Below the pieces are notes generated by a model. It was given only the letters and a program-made list of their open reading frames with translations, was not told where the DNA came from and searched no databases. Positions 1-7,634 of a DNA stretch of 11,797 bases are shown here, piece after piece. The stretch is from an uncultured Francisella sp. (GTDB taxonomy: Bacteria > Pseudomonadota > Gammaproteobacteria > Burkholderiales > Neisseriaceae), in the NCBI GenBank assembly GCA_943913655.1, contig CALTZA010000017.1, forward strand, positions 1 to 11,797, read 5' to 3'. The first letter of the stretch is position 1. Every line of letters starts with the position of its first letter. The translations under genes and the position numbers were made by a program.

Positions 1-54
1 TGATGATCATACGGCAGATATCAGATTCTCTAAGCTACCTACGCGGCAGTGAAC
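1..54 (-). CRISPR. Leader end of a type I-F CRISPR array: one repeat and a partial spacer
   Basis: Positions 27-54, read on the minus strand, form a 28-base repeat that starts GTTCACTGCC and ends CTTAGAGA. This matches the type I-F repeat family (GTTCACTGCC, short loop, GGCAG, then an 8-base handle). The stem is CTGCC with GGTAG, so the middle G faces U instead of C as a wobble pair. Csy4 would cut after base 20, leaving CTTAGAGA as the 5' handle of the crRNA. Positions 26 down to 1 are the start of a spacer; I-F spacers are usually 32 bases, so it runs off the window. Only one repeat is visible, so periodicity cannot be shown here. The repeat sequence and its place just after csy4 and an AT-rich leader make the call firm. 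The spacer target is unknown. Confidence 0.9.
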
Positions 55-185
55 AGTAACTATATAGAAAATTTATTAGTATTAACAAAGGCTTAAACCT
101 TGGACATGCGCTAATACCTTCTCTAATTTCGTACTAGATAACTAACTGTATTAAAAAGAGAAATTAACCCTACCTAAAATTTTGG
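55..185 (-). promoter_or_regulatory. CRISPR leader between csy4 and the first repeat
   Basis: This is 131 bases of AT-rich non-coding DNA between the csy4 stop codon and the first repeat, in the standard place for a type I-F leader. No ORF or terminator is visible, so cas operon transcripts could read into the array. A weak sigma70-like promoter can be drawn on the minus strand: TTGTTA at 88-83 and TATAGT at 64-59, with an 18-base spacer. It would start transcription inside the first repeat, so it is doubtful. The same DNA contains an IHF-like site. In the family, the leader directs polarised insertion of new spacers at its junction with repeat 1. Confidence 0.75.
83..95 (+). promoter_or_regulatory. 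Possible IHF binding site in the CRISPR leader
   Basis: The 13-mer TAACAAAGGCTTA agrees with the IHF consensus WATCAANNNNTTR at 8 of 9 defined positions; the one mismatch is A for T at position 3. It lies 28 bases from the leader-repeat junction at 54/55. IHF bending of the leader is known to guide spacer integration in type I-E and I-F systems. In AT-rich DNA a match like this can occur by chance, so this is a candidate only. Confidence 0.4.
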
Positions 186-827
186 TTAAAACTCGGGAAC
201 AGTTGATGAGACGCTTAAGCCATAAGTGCTAAATTTACTACTCTTTGAAGGAACCTCTCGCTCTTGCTTCTCGATAAATAATCTAAAATAATTTTTATCT
301 GCTCCTACTGACGTGCTCATGCTTGAAAGATGAACATAGGGTAAATCACTAAATCTCAAAGATTTCTTATAATAGTGTTCACTTTGCGACTTTTGCTCTT
401 CCTCGCTTAAAAAAACTCCCCTTACCTCTTTTCTTTTGATATATCGCCTTAATAAACGCTCCTTGCTACTTTTAACCTGTACACGTCTATAAATGGCATA
501 ACCTTTAGGTTTACAAGGCACCTGCCTCATCGAGGTTAGATGAGTGTAATCTTCTAGTCCTGATATAAGACTCAGAGCGAGCTTGGCTAGCTCCTCTTCA
601 CTGTTAGCAAAAATACGTAATTTAGAGCCAAGACCAATACAAGCAGGCTGCCTATCTGTTTTTTTCTGATAACAATACTCTGGAAAAGAAAACCCTATCC
701 CCACTTGTCCATCTACTCCTTTAATTTTTACTAGTGCAAGGTGTAGCTGCTTATATAACGCTGACCAGATGGCATACTTCGAAACATCAAATTGTTCGAT
801 TAGTGTAAATTCTCGATAATATCTCAT
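186..827 (-). CDS. cas6f: CRISPR endoribonuclease Cas6/Csy4, subtype I-F
   Basis: A 213-residue Csy4 that cuts the pre-crRNA at the base of each repeat hairpin, stays bound to the 3' stem, and forms the head of the Csy complex. The catalytic histidine is at residue 29 (YKQLHLALV), the same position as His29 in the Pseudomonas aeruginosa enzyme. A likely partner serine is Ser171 in the segment SSMSTS before NYFRLFI. A basic helix at about 118-133 (KERLLRRYIKRK) matches the arginine-rich helix that grips the RNA stem. The C-terminus (STYGLSVSSTVPEF) matches the family ending YGLS..G..P.F. It is somewhat longer than the roughly 187-residue Pseudomonas protein, with extra residues around 50-60 and 134-150. 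The ATG at 827 lies 18 bases after the csy3 stop and has AAGG close upstream. It is the last cas gene before the leader. Confidence 0.97.
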   Translation of the reverse strand: MRYYREFTLIEQFDVSKYAIWSALYKQLHLALVKIKGVDGQVGIGFSFPEYCYQKKTDRQPACIGLGSKLRIFANSEEELAKLALSLISGLEDYTHLTSMRQVPCKPKGYAIYRRVQVKSSKERLLRRYIKRKEVRGVFLSEEEQKSQSEHYYKKSLRFSDLPYVHLSSMSTSVGADKNYFRLFIEKQEREVPSKSSKFSTYGLSVSSTVPEF

Positions 828-845
828 TACCTTATACCTATACTG

Positions 846-1964
846 TTATTCATCACTCGCGTCATCTTCATCTAAATGAAATAAATCTTGTTTATCATCC
901 TTCGAATCTTTTTTCGGCTTCTTATCCTTTTCAACCCCAAATATACCACCACGTATTAGCATGGCCATTACGTAATGTTTTTGTTCATCACTAAATTCTG
1001 ATTCCATATCTTGATTTGTAAAATATTGATCAAATAAGCTATAAAAATCATTTCTTCCTTCATCAGGCGTGCGATAAGCACAACCTTCATTAGTTACAGA
1101 ACCATATACTTCAATGGCAATAGGCCACTGCTCACTTTGAGACTCTTCTCCGTACCAAGTATCTATGGTACGCAAAGCATTGCCAATCTTCTGCGAGTGC
1201 ATGGCAGCCTGTCCTTTAACTTCATATAAAACTTTACTTTTCCTGCTCGTTTTTAACTTATCTAAAGGCAGTTCTTCACTAGGGTATATTTCCTGTGCTT
1301 TGCCTACTAAAGCATACGCTTCAATCGTCAATAATAAATAAGGGCGCTCCCCGCATAGCGTGTGTGCAATTTCATCCTTTAGCTTATTAAAAGCCTCGAT
1401 CTGGCTCTGATCAAGATTATCTTGGTTGAAATTATCTAGCGGAAATTTAAAAGCATCAAAGGTTACAGACTCCTTATTATCATAGCGTACTATTACTTCA
1501 ATTCTTTCAGCACCTATGCGATTACGCCAAAAAAAACGTGCATTAGCAATGTTCCAAGCATAGCGTTTAGCTAACTCTTTAAACCCATAATCATGGATAT
1601 ATTCCTTTACTAAGCGCAGGGAATTATCTTGGAAATCTCTCTTATTACAAGCAGAGGGCTGGCCTATCATTGGTAATATTTTTAAAGTAAAATCAAGCCG
1701 TAGAGTATCGTGCATTTGACTAAGAAAGCAGGCATCAACTGTTTGCAAATTAGCATTTTCTATGGATAGCGCCTTCTTAAGTTTTACTCCAATCAATCGA
1801 TTAGAAACCGTACCTCTAATTGATTTTTCTTTTAACTCTAAAACTGAATAGTCTTGACGTTGTTCCCAAGATGTGCCATAAAAATAACCATCTGAAGGAA
1901 CCAGTTTCTTTTCATAGGCTAGTACACTTGGCAGTGTATTCAAAGTACTATTCTTTTTACTCAT
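846..1964 (-). CDS. csy3: Type I-F Csy complex backbone subunit Cas7f (Csy3)
   Basis: A 372-residue Cas7-family protein. Six copies normally line the crRNA to form the backbone of the Csy complex. The N-terminus (SVLAYEKKLVPSDGYFYG) and the segments KEKSIRGTVSNRL, NLQTVDACFL, RFFWRNRIGAERIEV and the later YGSVTNEGCAYR are typical Csy3 blocks. The start chosen is the ATG at 1964 (MSKKNSTLN), because GAGGAG lies 6 bases before it and the protein then begins as in the family. The frame is open for 24 more codons upstream to 2036, but that would overlap the end of csy2 and has no family match. The C-terminus carries a charged tail of about 27 residues after GGIFGVE, first lysine-rich and then acidic (DLFHLDEDDASDE), which makes the protein longer than the roughly 342-residue Pseudomonas homologue. 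The gap to csy2 is 31 bases. Confidence 0.97.
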   Translation of the reverse strand: MSKKNSTLNTLPSVLAYEKKLVPSDGYFYGTSWEQRQDYSVLELKEKSIRGTVSNRLIGVKLKKALSIENANLQTVDACFLSQMHDTLRLDFTLKILPMIGQPSACNKRDFQDNSLRLVKEYIHDYGFKELAKRYAWNIANARFFWRNRIGAERIEVIVRYDNKESVTFDAFKFPLDNFNQDNLDQSQIEAFNKLKDEIAHTLCGERPYLLLTIEAYALVGKAQEIYPSEELPLDKLKTSRKSKVLYEVKGQAAMHSQKIGNALRTIDTWYGEESQSEQWPIAIEVYGSVTNEGCAYRTPDEGRNDFYSLFDQYFTNQDMESEFSDEQKHYVMAMLIRGGIFGVEKDKKPKKDSKDDKQDLFHLDEDDASDE

Positions 1965-1995
1965 AACTTTCTCCTCTAAAATAATCATTTGTAAT

Positions 1996-2934
1996 CTATA
2001 TACCGCTTTCGTTCTTGCAGAGATATAAATTTTCATCTAAATCGACTTCATATCTCCACAATATTTCATCAATATTTTTAACGCGGAAAGATGTAATAAA
2101 TTCTCCCAGCGTTACTACACTTTCAGCAAAACAGTGAGTCGTCTGCTCATCACGTTGGTTAGTAACTCGGTCTTGCGCTAAAGCTGTAACACCCTGAAAT
2201 CCTACTGCAATCGGCACCAGCCAACCCGGAGATTTTCTTGTCCAACTAGTTTTTCCTTTATCATTGGACTCTTCACCGGCCTTGGTTATCTTTAAATATT
2301 CCAAAAGTATCTGTAAAGTATCTGCATTTTGTTCTTGTTGCTGAACAGTTTTTATTAAACTGCGACGCTCTATCAAAATATGACCAGGCCAAAGAGCTTG
2401 TCTTACTTTTTTTAACTGTTGCCCATTATCCTCATCTTCCTCGTTAAGCAATAGGATTTTTACCTTATCTGCCTGTAAGCTTAATACATCGCCACTTGCC
2501 CATTTCATCGTATATACGAGTTCACTAACTTTGTTGTAAAACTTTTTTTCTTCTTTACTATTTGCAAAAATTTGTTTTATTGCATTGTCCCCTAACTCAA
2601 TTAATAGAGAAACTTCCACATAACAACGCGCTTCTGGTAATAAATCGGGTGGAACATATTCTTTTCCTTTCTTTATTAAAGGGTTACGAGAAACAGTGAT
2701 AAGAGCCGTACTATTCCCTTTGATATAACGCCTTTGCACGTTTAAGCTATGACAACTGATCGCTAGTTTATCTAGGATAATATCTGCATAACCGTGATTA
2801 TGTAATTGACGTTGGAGTGCATGTGTAGCTCCCAACCAAGCTGTTATAGCTGGGAAACCTATAGTATATGGGCTACTCATCGCATTAGCATTTTGAATTT
2901 TTAAATGAGGCAATAATAAAAAATAGCGACGCAT
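1996..2934 (-). CDS. csy2: Type I-F Csy complex subunit Cas5f (Csy2)
   Basis: A 312-residue Csy2/Cas5f, which pairs with Csy1 to form the tail of the Csy complex and holds the 5' handle of the crRNA. The N-terminal block is diagnostic: a short beta strand (YFLLLPHLKIQNANAMSSPY) followed by IGFPAITAWLGATHALQRQL, matching the family pattern N(A)N(A)xSSPxTxGFPAxTAFxGxxHAL. The segment SPGWLVPIAVGFQGVTAL near residues 235-252 matches the conserved PxxxGYxALS-like region of Csy2. The length is close to the family's. The ATG at 2934 is 12 bases after the csy1 stop. AAGGAT lies upstream at a rather long spacing and overlaps the csy1 stop, so translational coupling is likely. Confidence 0.96.
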   Translation of the reverse strand: MRRYFLLLPHLKIQNANAMSSPYTIGFPAITAWLGATHALQRQLHNHGYADIILDKLAISCHSLNVQRRYIKGNSTALITVSRNPLIKKGKEYVPPDLLPEARCYVEVSLLIELGDNAIKQIFANSKEEKKFYNKVSELVYTMKWASGDVLSLQADKVKILLLNEEDEDNGQQLKKVRQALWPGHILIERRSLIKTVQQQEQNADTLQILLEYLKITKAGEESNDKGKTSWTRKSPGWLVPIAVGFQGVTALAQDRVTNQRDEQTTHCFAESVVTLGEFITSFRVKNIDEILWRYEVDLDENLYLCKNESGI

Positions 2935-2946
2935 TACAATATATCC

Positions 2947-4092
2947 TTATATCTTTATAATTGACTTTTTAACTTCTTTTTCCAGCCATCGCATATCCTC
3001 ATCACCGAGCATTTCCGCTTCTTCTTGTTCTCTATAGGCCTTAATTATGGCTCTAGCAATTTCTTCACTGATTTCATTTTGCCATTCATCATCTCGTTTT
3101 GATGGATCAATACGATTATCAAGTAAAATACGCAAACTTATATCTAACTTTTCGTAATATTTTTGCTCCCAATCTTGATATTCATACAAACGAATTTGTT
3201 CTGCCTGCCATAGTATCTGGTCAATAATGATGTGCAATATGCTTTTTAGCTTATTCCTAACATAGAGATTATTTCTTTTTTCTATAATGAGCTTATGCAT
3301 CTGCTTTAAATAAGCTTGAATCTCCTTATTATTAAAGCATTGTCTAAAGAAATCAGAGCTAATGTAAGGTAAACTAATAGCGTGTTTTTTTGATTCTGGG
3401 GGAAAGGAAGGTAACAAATAAGCCGACCCCCCATATTTACTACTTAAATAACTAATATTTTGCGGCTTAGCACTATATTTAATTCTAGTTAAGTTTGGCA
3501 AATCTTCATTCTCATTTTTACGTATATTAACAATACGATCTTTTAACGCAAATATCATTCCAGCAGGAGCTAAAATCGAAAGTAAATGATATTCTGATCC
3601 AGCTCTATCTAAGGGAAAATAAACTTGTTTTACTTGTGCATCTGTACTGGACATTTTTCTATTTTTTATAACTTTATTAATACTGTGCTGTAAAGTGGAA
3701 AAATCCTGTCCGGCCTCTTTACACCATTCACGTACAGAACTATCATTGGCATTAAAAGCCTCTACCAGAATTTGCCCATCATTATCAGTCAATAATAAAA
3801 ACTTAGCATATGGTAAATTAGCTGCTCCACTATTCATATCTTTTGGATACGACACATTACCGCTACGCACATAGCCATCTTCTTTGCCTTTAACTTTTGC
3901 TACCACTGGAGAAACATTAGCTTCTGGATGGCTAAATTTAGCAGGATGAGTTGTTAGAAAAAAATTATCTTTCTCACAGATCACTTGCAATTTTTTACAG
4001 AATTTATCAATAGTTAACCTCTTTTTACTATCCTTTATTCTCTTTTCCTGATCCTTAAAAAAGGCATCTATTACTTCTCTGAAATTACTCAT
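2947..4092 (-). CDS. csy1: Type I-F Csy complex large subunit Cas8f (Csy1)
   Basis: A 381-residue Csy1/Cas8f. In the family it recognises the GG/CC PAM and, with Csy2, anchors the 5' end of the crRNA. Recognisable blocks in order are the helical N-terminus, THPAKFSHPEANVSPVVA near residue 48, DGYVRSGNVSYPKD near 72, YAKFLLLTDNDGQ near 95, KQVYFPLDRAGSEYHLLSIL near 154, and NISYLSSKYGGSAYLLPSFP near 212. It is shorter than the roughly 434-residue Pseudomonas protein; the difference seems spread over loops rather than due to truncation, because the C-terminal helices are present. The ATG at 4092 sits 2 bases after the cas3 stop and has AGGAG 5 bases upstream, inside the end of cas3. Confidence 0.96.
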   Translation of the reverse strand: MSNFREVIDAFFKDQEKRIKDSKKRLTIDKFCKKLQVICEKDNFFLTTHPAKFSHPEANVSPVVAKVKGKEDGYVRSGNVSYPKDMNSGAANLPYAKFLLLTDNDGQILVEAFNANDSSVREWCKEAGQDFSTLQHSINKVIKNRKMSSTDAQVKQVYFPLDRAGSEYHLLSILAPAGMIFALKDRIVNIRKNENEDLPNLTRIKYSAKPQNISYLSSKYGGSAYLLPSFPPESKKHAISLPYISSDFFRQCFNNKEIQAYLKQMHKLIIEKRNNLYVRNKLKSILHIIIDQILWQAEQIRLYEYQDWEQKYYEKLDISLRILLDNRIDPSKRDDEWQNEISEEIARAIIKAYREQEEAEMLGDEDMRWLEKEVKKSIIKI

Positions 4093-4094
4093 GC

Positions 4095-7000
4095 TTACTC
4101 CTTATCTTTTTCTACTTTCGTCCAACCTAACTGCTCGTAATAAACTCCTGGCTTAGGAGTAATTATTGACTCTCTACAGCAGTGAGGAAGGGCAATTATT
4201 AACTCTCCATAGCGGTGAGAAAGTTTTTTAATTTCTTCTTTCAATTCCTGGTTACTTAGTTTATTACCTAGTCTGTTAGCTCGCTCTTCTGCTATCTTAC
4301 TTAAAATATTTCTATAATTTCTTTCCAACCACAATTGACTTTTTTCCAATTCATTATTCCACTTTATCTTAAGACAATCGCCCTGCGAAACATATTCGCC
4401 TTTTTTATCTCTCTCACAAAACTTTGGTTCTGCCTTTCCATCTATTTCTACAAATAATTGTAAATATTGTAAATTAGGTTTCCCTTTTCTAAAAGGATAA
4501 AAGTACTGTGGTAAGGCAGTCAAAAACCAACATTCTTCTATATAGCCATTGAGTGACTTAGCACCCTTCTTTTGATCATTAAAAAGCCCATTCTTTTGAT
4601 CATTAAGAAGCTCATTTTTTAATACGATATGTTCTAAATCAGCTAGTTTGTTAAGCGTCTTTGAAGGCTGAATACGGGGAATAGCGTTAATTCCTTTACT
4701 GATCCATTTTTCATCAATTATCTTACTCAATTCTTTGTTTGCTAATGAAAACCTCTCACATTTAAAACCTGGTTTCAAAAATGGAGTTTCTTCTCCTTTT
4801 AAACCTCTTAGATTATAATCCATTAGAGCGATATTAGGTCTATTAATATTCTCTAGCAAAGGCCTATGCCGCAATACTCGCCCGGCAATCTGGATAATAG
4901 AGCGACAAGAAGAAGGTTCCACTACTGCCCAGTCAAAATCATGATCCCGCCCTACTTCTTCGACTGGGGTAGCTACCAATATAAATATCACATCAGCTTT
5001 ATCTTTAGCTTTTTCCACTTTGTCTTTTAGTACCTCATTGTTTTTTATTAATTCTGAAATGGAAAATGGTATAGATCTTTTCTGTTTCCGATTTAACACC
5101 TTATCTAAATGCTTCTCTTGCTCGTTACGTAACGCCAAAATCTGCTGACTATGGTAAGCCATCACATAAGGGGCTATATTAGGCCACTCTTTTGACTTTG
5201 TTTCTAATAAATATTTAGCTAGCCGTATACATGGATCCACTTCCGCCATACGCACTACGCCAAAAGAAACTCTCTTACCGCTAGTCTTATCCATCAAGTG
5301 GTTTTTTTCATGTAAATTAATAATTGCTTGCTTGATGAGCGTAAAATATATTTGTTCCTGCTTCTCTGTTGGGCTTTTTGCTTTGGCTTTATCACAGCAC
5401 ACAATATAAGCTCTGCGCCTTTGTGGTTCTTTAGACAAATTAGCTACTCTCTTCTTCACAAAATCTTCATGCTGCTCATGATATTTTTCAATAGAACTCT
5501 TAACTTCTTGAGTGCCAGAAATCCATTGCGCCTGTGTTTTAAACTCATCAATCCATACGGTGGCAATATTAGATTGACTGGGGATTAATTTTTTAAAAGC
5601 ACAATACAAGCGCCAACCCCGCTGGTAGGCATTAAAGAAACCCTCTGCTAATGCCGGTGGAATGGTGGCAGAAGAGATCATCACCTTACGTCCCAACATA
5701 CCTGCCAAATGCACCAGACGTGCAATAGCCACCAAATCTTTTACTTCAAAATCATCCACTTCATCAATCACTAAGTCGGAAGACATTAGGCGCAAGGAAG
5801 GCAAAATATATTTACCGCCGCCGCAGGTTTCTGTCGCTGCCATCATCTGGTCTATGGTGCAAACCAACACCGGGCTACGTAAAAAAGACTGATTTCTTTT
5901 TTCTTGTTCTCTATTGTTTTGACTTGACGGAAATAAATTATCTAAAAAAGAAGAGGACTCATCATCTGGTTCATCATAATCCAGTTCATTATCTAGCAAG
6001 GAGTCTAAAGATTCTGATCCCTGCTGTTCTTGGTAATTCTGCTCTTTTTCTTTTTTATTTACTTCTACCTGTTGTGTGTTATTACCCTCTCCAGAGGAAG
6101 TTTGCTTATTTAATTCATGTAGCTCTTGCACTGCCTTAGAGCCGATGACCACTGCCAAATCTTTTTTACTTAAACCGATATCATCACGATACATATCCCC
6201 TGTTTGCAACGTCAATGTTCGTAAACCCACCGTCAAAACATAGCGCAATGATGTTCCATCTGGGCTAAGAGCACGCATTACTTTGGCATTTGCCAATGTT
6301 TTCCCTGTACCCGTGCTTGCCATGTTTACGATAAAGCCACCGCCTAAAAGAGGACTATCTTTCTCTTTATCAAAAAGTCGATTAATTTCTTGTACCGCCT
6401 TATCTTGCCAACTATAATCACCTGTACTTTTTACTTTTAATTTCCTAAGTGCTTCATCCTGAGCCCTAGACATTCCCTTACTTAAAATATCTAATTTATG
6501 GGTTGTTTTTAGTGCCTGTTTTGTCACGCCTACCAGGTGTTCATCGAGATATTGTTTTAATTCTGTTTTTTCAGTTTCTGCTGTATTAAAATAATAGGTA
6601 TTAGCAAATAACCATGGTGGCTTAGTTTTCGCCCATTCTTTATCCCTATCTAAAGATGAATAATAATGATCTCCCAGCATCAAACATAAACGCACATGAT
6701 GCAAGATAATTCGCCAACAACCGCTTTCATCAACTTCTTTGGCAGATTCAATTTGTTCCTTAAGACGAGTCGCCCATTTTCTTAACTCTTTTGTCCACTC
6801 ATTAGACATCTTTAGCAATCCCTTAGTAAATTCCTGACATGCTTTTAGATCTTTTTCTGTGCGGTTGCAGTTACGGTAGCCCCAGTTAGCATTTATTCTC
6901 GATAGCAATTCACCTATACTGTTCAATTTATTGTCTATAAAATGCCTGGTATTGGCATCAAAATTTGGTACTACTAATAAGCGATGATGAGTGAGAATCA

Positions 7001-7634
7001 GCCAAATAATCCACTGTGCCATTAGAGGTAATTGGTCTAGGTTATCTTCTTCCTTCCAAGTGGCAACTGCTTGAATAAGCTGTTTTTCCTTCCAACTTTG
7101 GTTGCTTAATAAATCCAGCCAGCCTTCATCTGTATGAATATCACCCGAAGACATAACCAGCGCTCTGAATAATAGGCAAGAAATCCACTCGTGGCGTAAT
7201 GGGTCGGCTAGTTTACTGCTACTTTTCAGTTTATTCTGAAATAGCTTGGTAGCTTTTCCCCAATCATGCAGTAAAGCTGCCATCGCGGTGAGTGCCTTGA
7301 TAAGGGGTAAATAATACCAATCATTCTGCCACTCATTATGTTGCCAGTTCTTCTTAGTTCTATTCACTGCCACATACCCAAATTCGTTAAAAGAAGAACG
7401 ATTACCTACTATCCATAACAATTGACTACGATAGCGAGAGCGAATCCGATGACAGCTAACAGCGGTATTTTTGGTAGCAGTTTGTCTTAATAGTTTTTCT
7501 ACCACTAACAAACCTTTCTCTGTGATCACAGTTTGCCAGGTGTTATCTCCTATCCTGTTAGCAAAGGCATCTAATACCCGTCGGGTACGATTTAAGGCTT
7601 TTTTTTCACACTGAGAAATAAAGGTAACAATCAT
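4095..7634 (-). CDS. cas3: Cas2-Cas3 fusion: type I-F helicase-nuclease with N-terminal Cas2 domain
   Basis: About 1,179 residues. Residues 1-95 are the Cas2 domain (VTFISQCEKKAL, then GDNTWQTVITEKGL and LLWIVGNRSSFNEFG), which joins Cas1 in spacer integration. An HD nuclease domain follows: LLHDWGKA (HD at about 123-124), a histidine at about 148, and THHRLL at about 215. The superfamily 2 helicase has Walker A ASTGTGKT (about 439-446), DEVD (about 624-627), SSAT (about 654-657), ATPVEEVGRDHDFD (about 888-901) and QIAGRVLRHRP (about 915-925). Between the first motifs and DEVD lies a low-complexity, acidic, glutamine-rich stretch at about 505-580. A 24-base tandem duplication encodes LLNDQKNG/LFNDQKKG near residue 1012. 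The frame also allows a TTG start one codon earlier (7637); AAGGA lies 8 bases from the TTG and 11 from the ATG, so either is possible. The gene overlaps cas1 by 29 bases. Confidence 0.97.
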   Translation of the reverse strand: MIVTFISQCEKKALNRTRRVLDAFANRIGDNTWQTVITEKGLLVVEKLLRQTATKNTAVSCHRIRSRYRSQLLWIVGNRSSFNEFGYVAVNRTKKNWQHNEWQNDWYYLPLIKALTAMAALLHDWGKATKLFQNKLKSSSKLADPLRHEWISCLLFRALVMSSGDIHTDEGWLDLLSNQSWKEKQLIQAVATWKEEDNLDQLPLMAQWIIWLILTHHRLLVVPNFDANTRHFIDNKLNSIGELLSRINANWGYRNCNRTEKDLKACQEFTKGLLKMSNEWTKELRKWATRLKEQIESAKEVDESGCWRIILHHVRLCLMLGDHYYSSLDRDKEWAKTKPPWLFANTYYFNTAETEKTELKQYLDEHLVGVTKQALKTTHKLDILSKGMSRAQDEALRKLKVKSTGDYSWQDKAVQEINRLFDKEKDSPLLGGGFIVNMASTGTGKTLANAKVMRALSPDGTSLRYVLTVGLRTLTLQTGDMYRDDIGLSKKDLAVVIGSKAVQELHELNKQTSSGEGNNTQQVEVNKKEKEQNYQEQQGSESLDSLLDNELDYDEPDDESSSFLDNLFPSSQNNREQEKRNQSFLRSPVLVCTIDQMMAATETCGGGKYILPSLRLMSSDLVIDEVDDFEVKDLVAIARLVHLAGMLGRKVMISSATIPPALAEGFFNAYQRGWRLYCAFKKLIPSQSNIATVWIDEFKTQAQWISGTQEVKSSIEKYHEQHEDFVKKRVANLSKEPQRRRAYIVCCDKAKAKSPTEKQEQIYFTLIKQAIINLHEKNHLMDKTSGKRVSFGVVRMAEVDPCIRLAKYLLETKSKEWPNIAPYVMAYHSQQILALRNEQEKHLDKVLNRKQKRSIPFSISELIKNNEVLKDKVEKAKDKADVIFILVATPVEEVGRDHDFDWAVVEPSSCRSIIQIAGRVLRHRPLLENINRPNIALMDYNLRGLKGEETPFLKPGFKCERFSLANKELSKIIDEKWISKGINAIPRIQPSKTLNKLADLEHIVLKNELLNDQKNGLFNDQKKGAKSLNGYIEECWFLTALPQYFYPFRKGKPNLQYLQLFVEIDGKAEPKFCERDKKGEYVSQGDCLKIKWNNELEKSQLWLERNYRNILSKIAEERANRLGNKLSNQELKEEIKKLSHRYGELIIALPHCCRESIITPKPGVYYEQLGWTKVEKDKE
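4567..4614. repeat. 24-base tandem duplication inside cas3
   Basis: Two adjacent 24-base units (4567-4590 and 4591-4614) share 22 of 24 bases, each beginning TTCTTTTGATCATTAA. The length is a multiple of three, so the frame is kept and eight residues are duplicated (LLNDQKNG then LFNDQKKG on the protein strand). The site is in the C-terminal part of Cas3, beyond the helicase motifs and before the GYIEECWFLTALPQYF segment. It looks like a recent slippage event in a tolerant loop. Confidence 0.9.

Noticed and set aside
1965..2036. N-terminal extension of csy3 to an ATG at 2036
   Set aside because: It overlaps the csy2 end, lacks family similarity, and the ATG at 1964 has a strong ribosome binding site and the expected Csy3 N-terminus.
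5328..6139. Plus-strand ORFs of 70-86 codons inside cas3
   Set aside because: They are antisense shadows of a well-supported gene, with no ribosome site or recognisable product.
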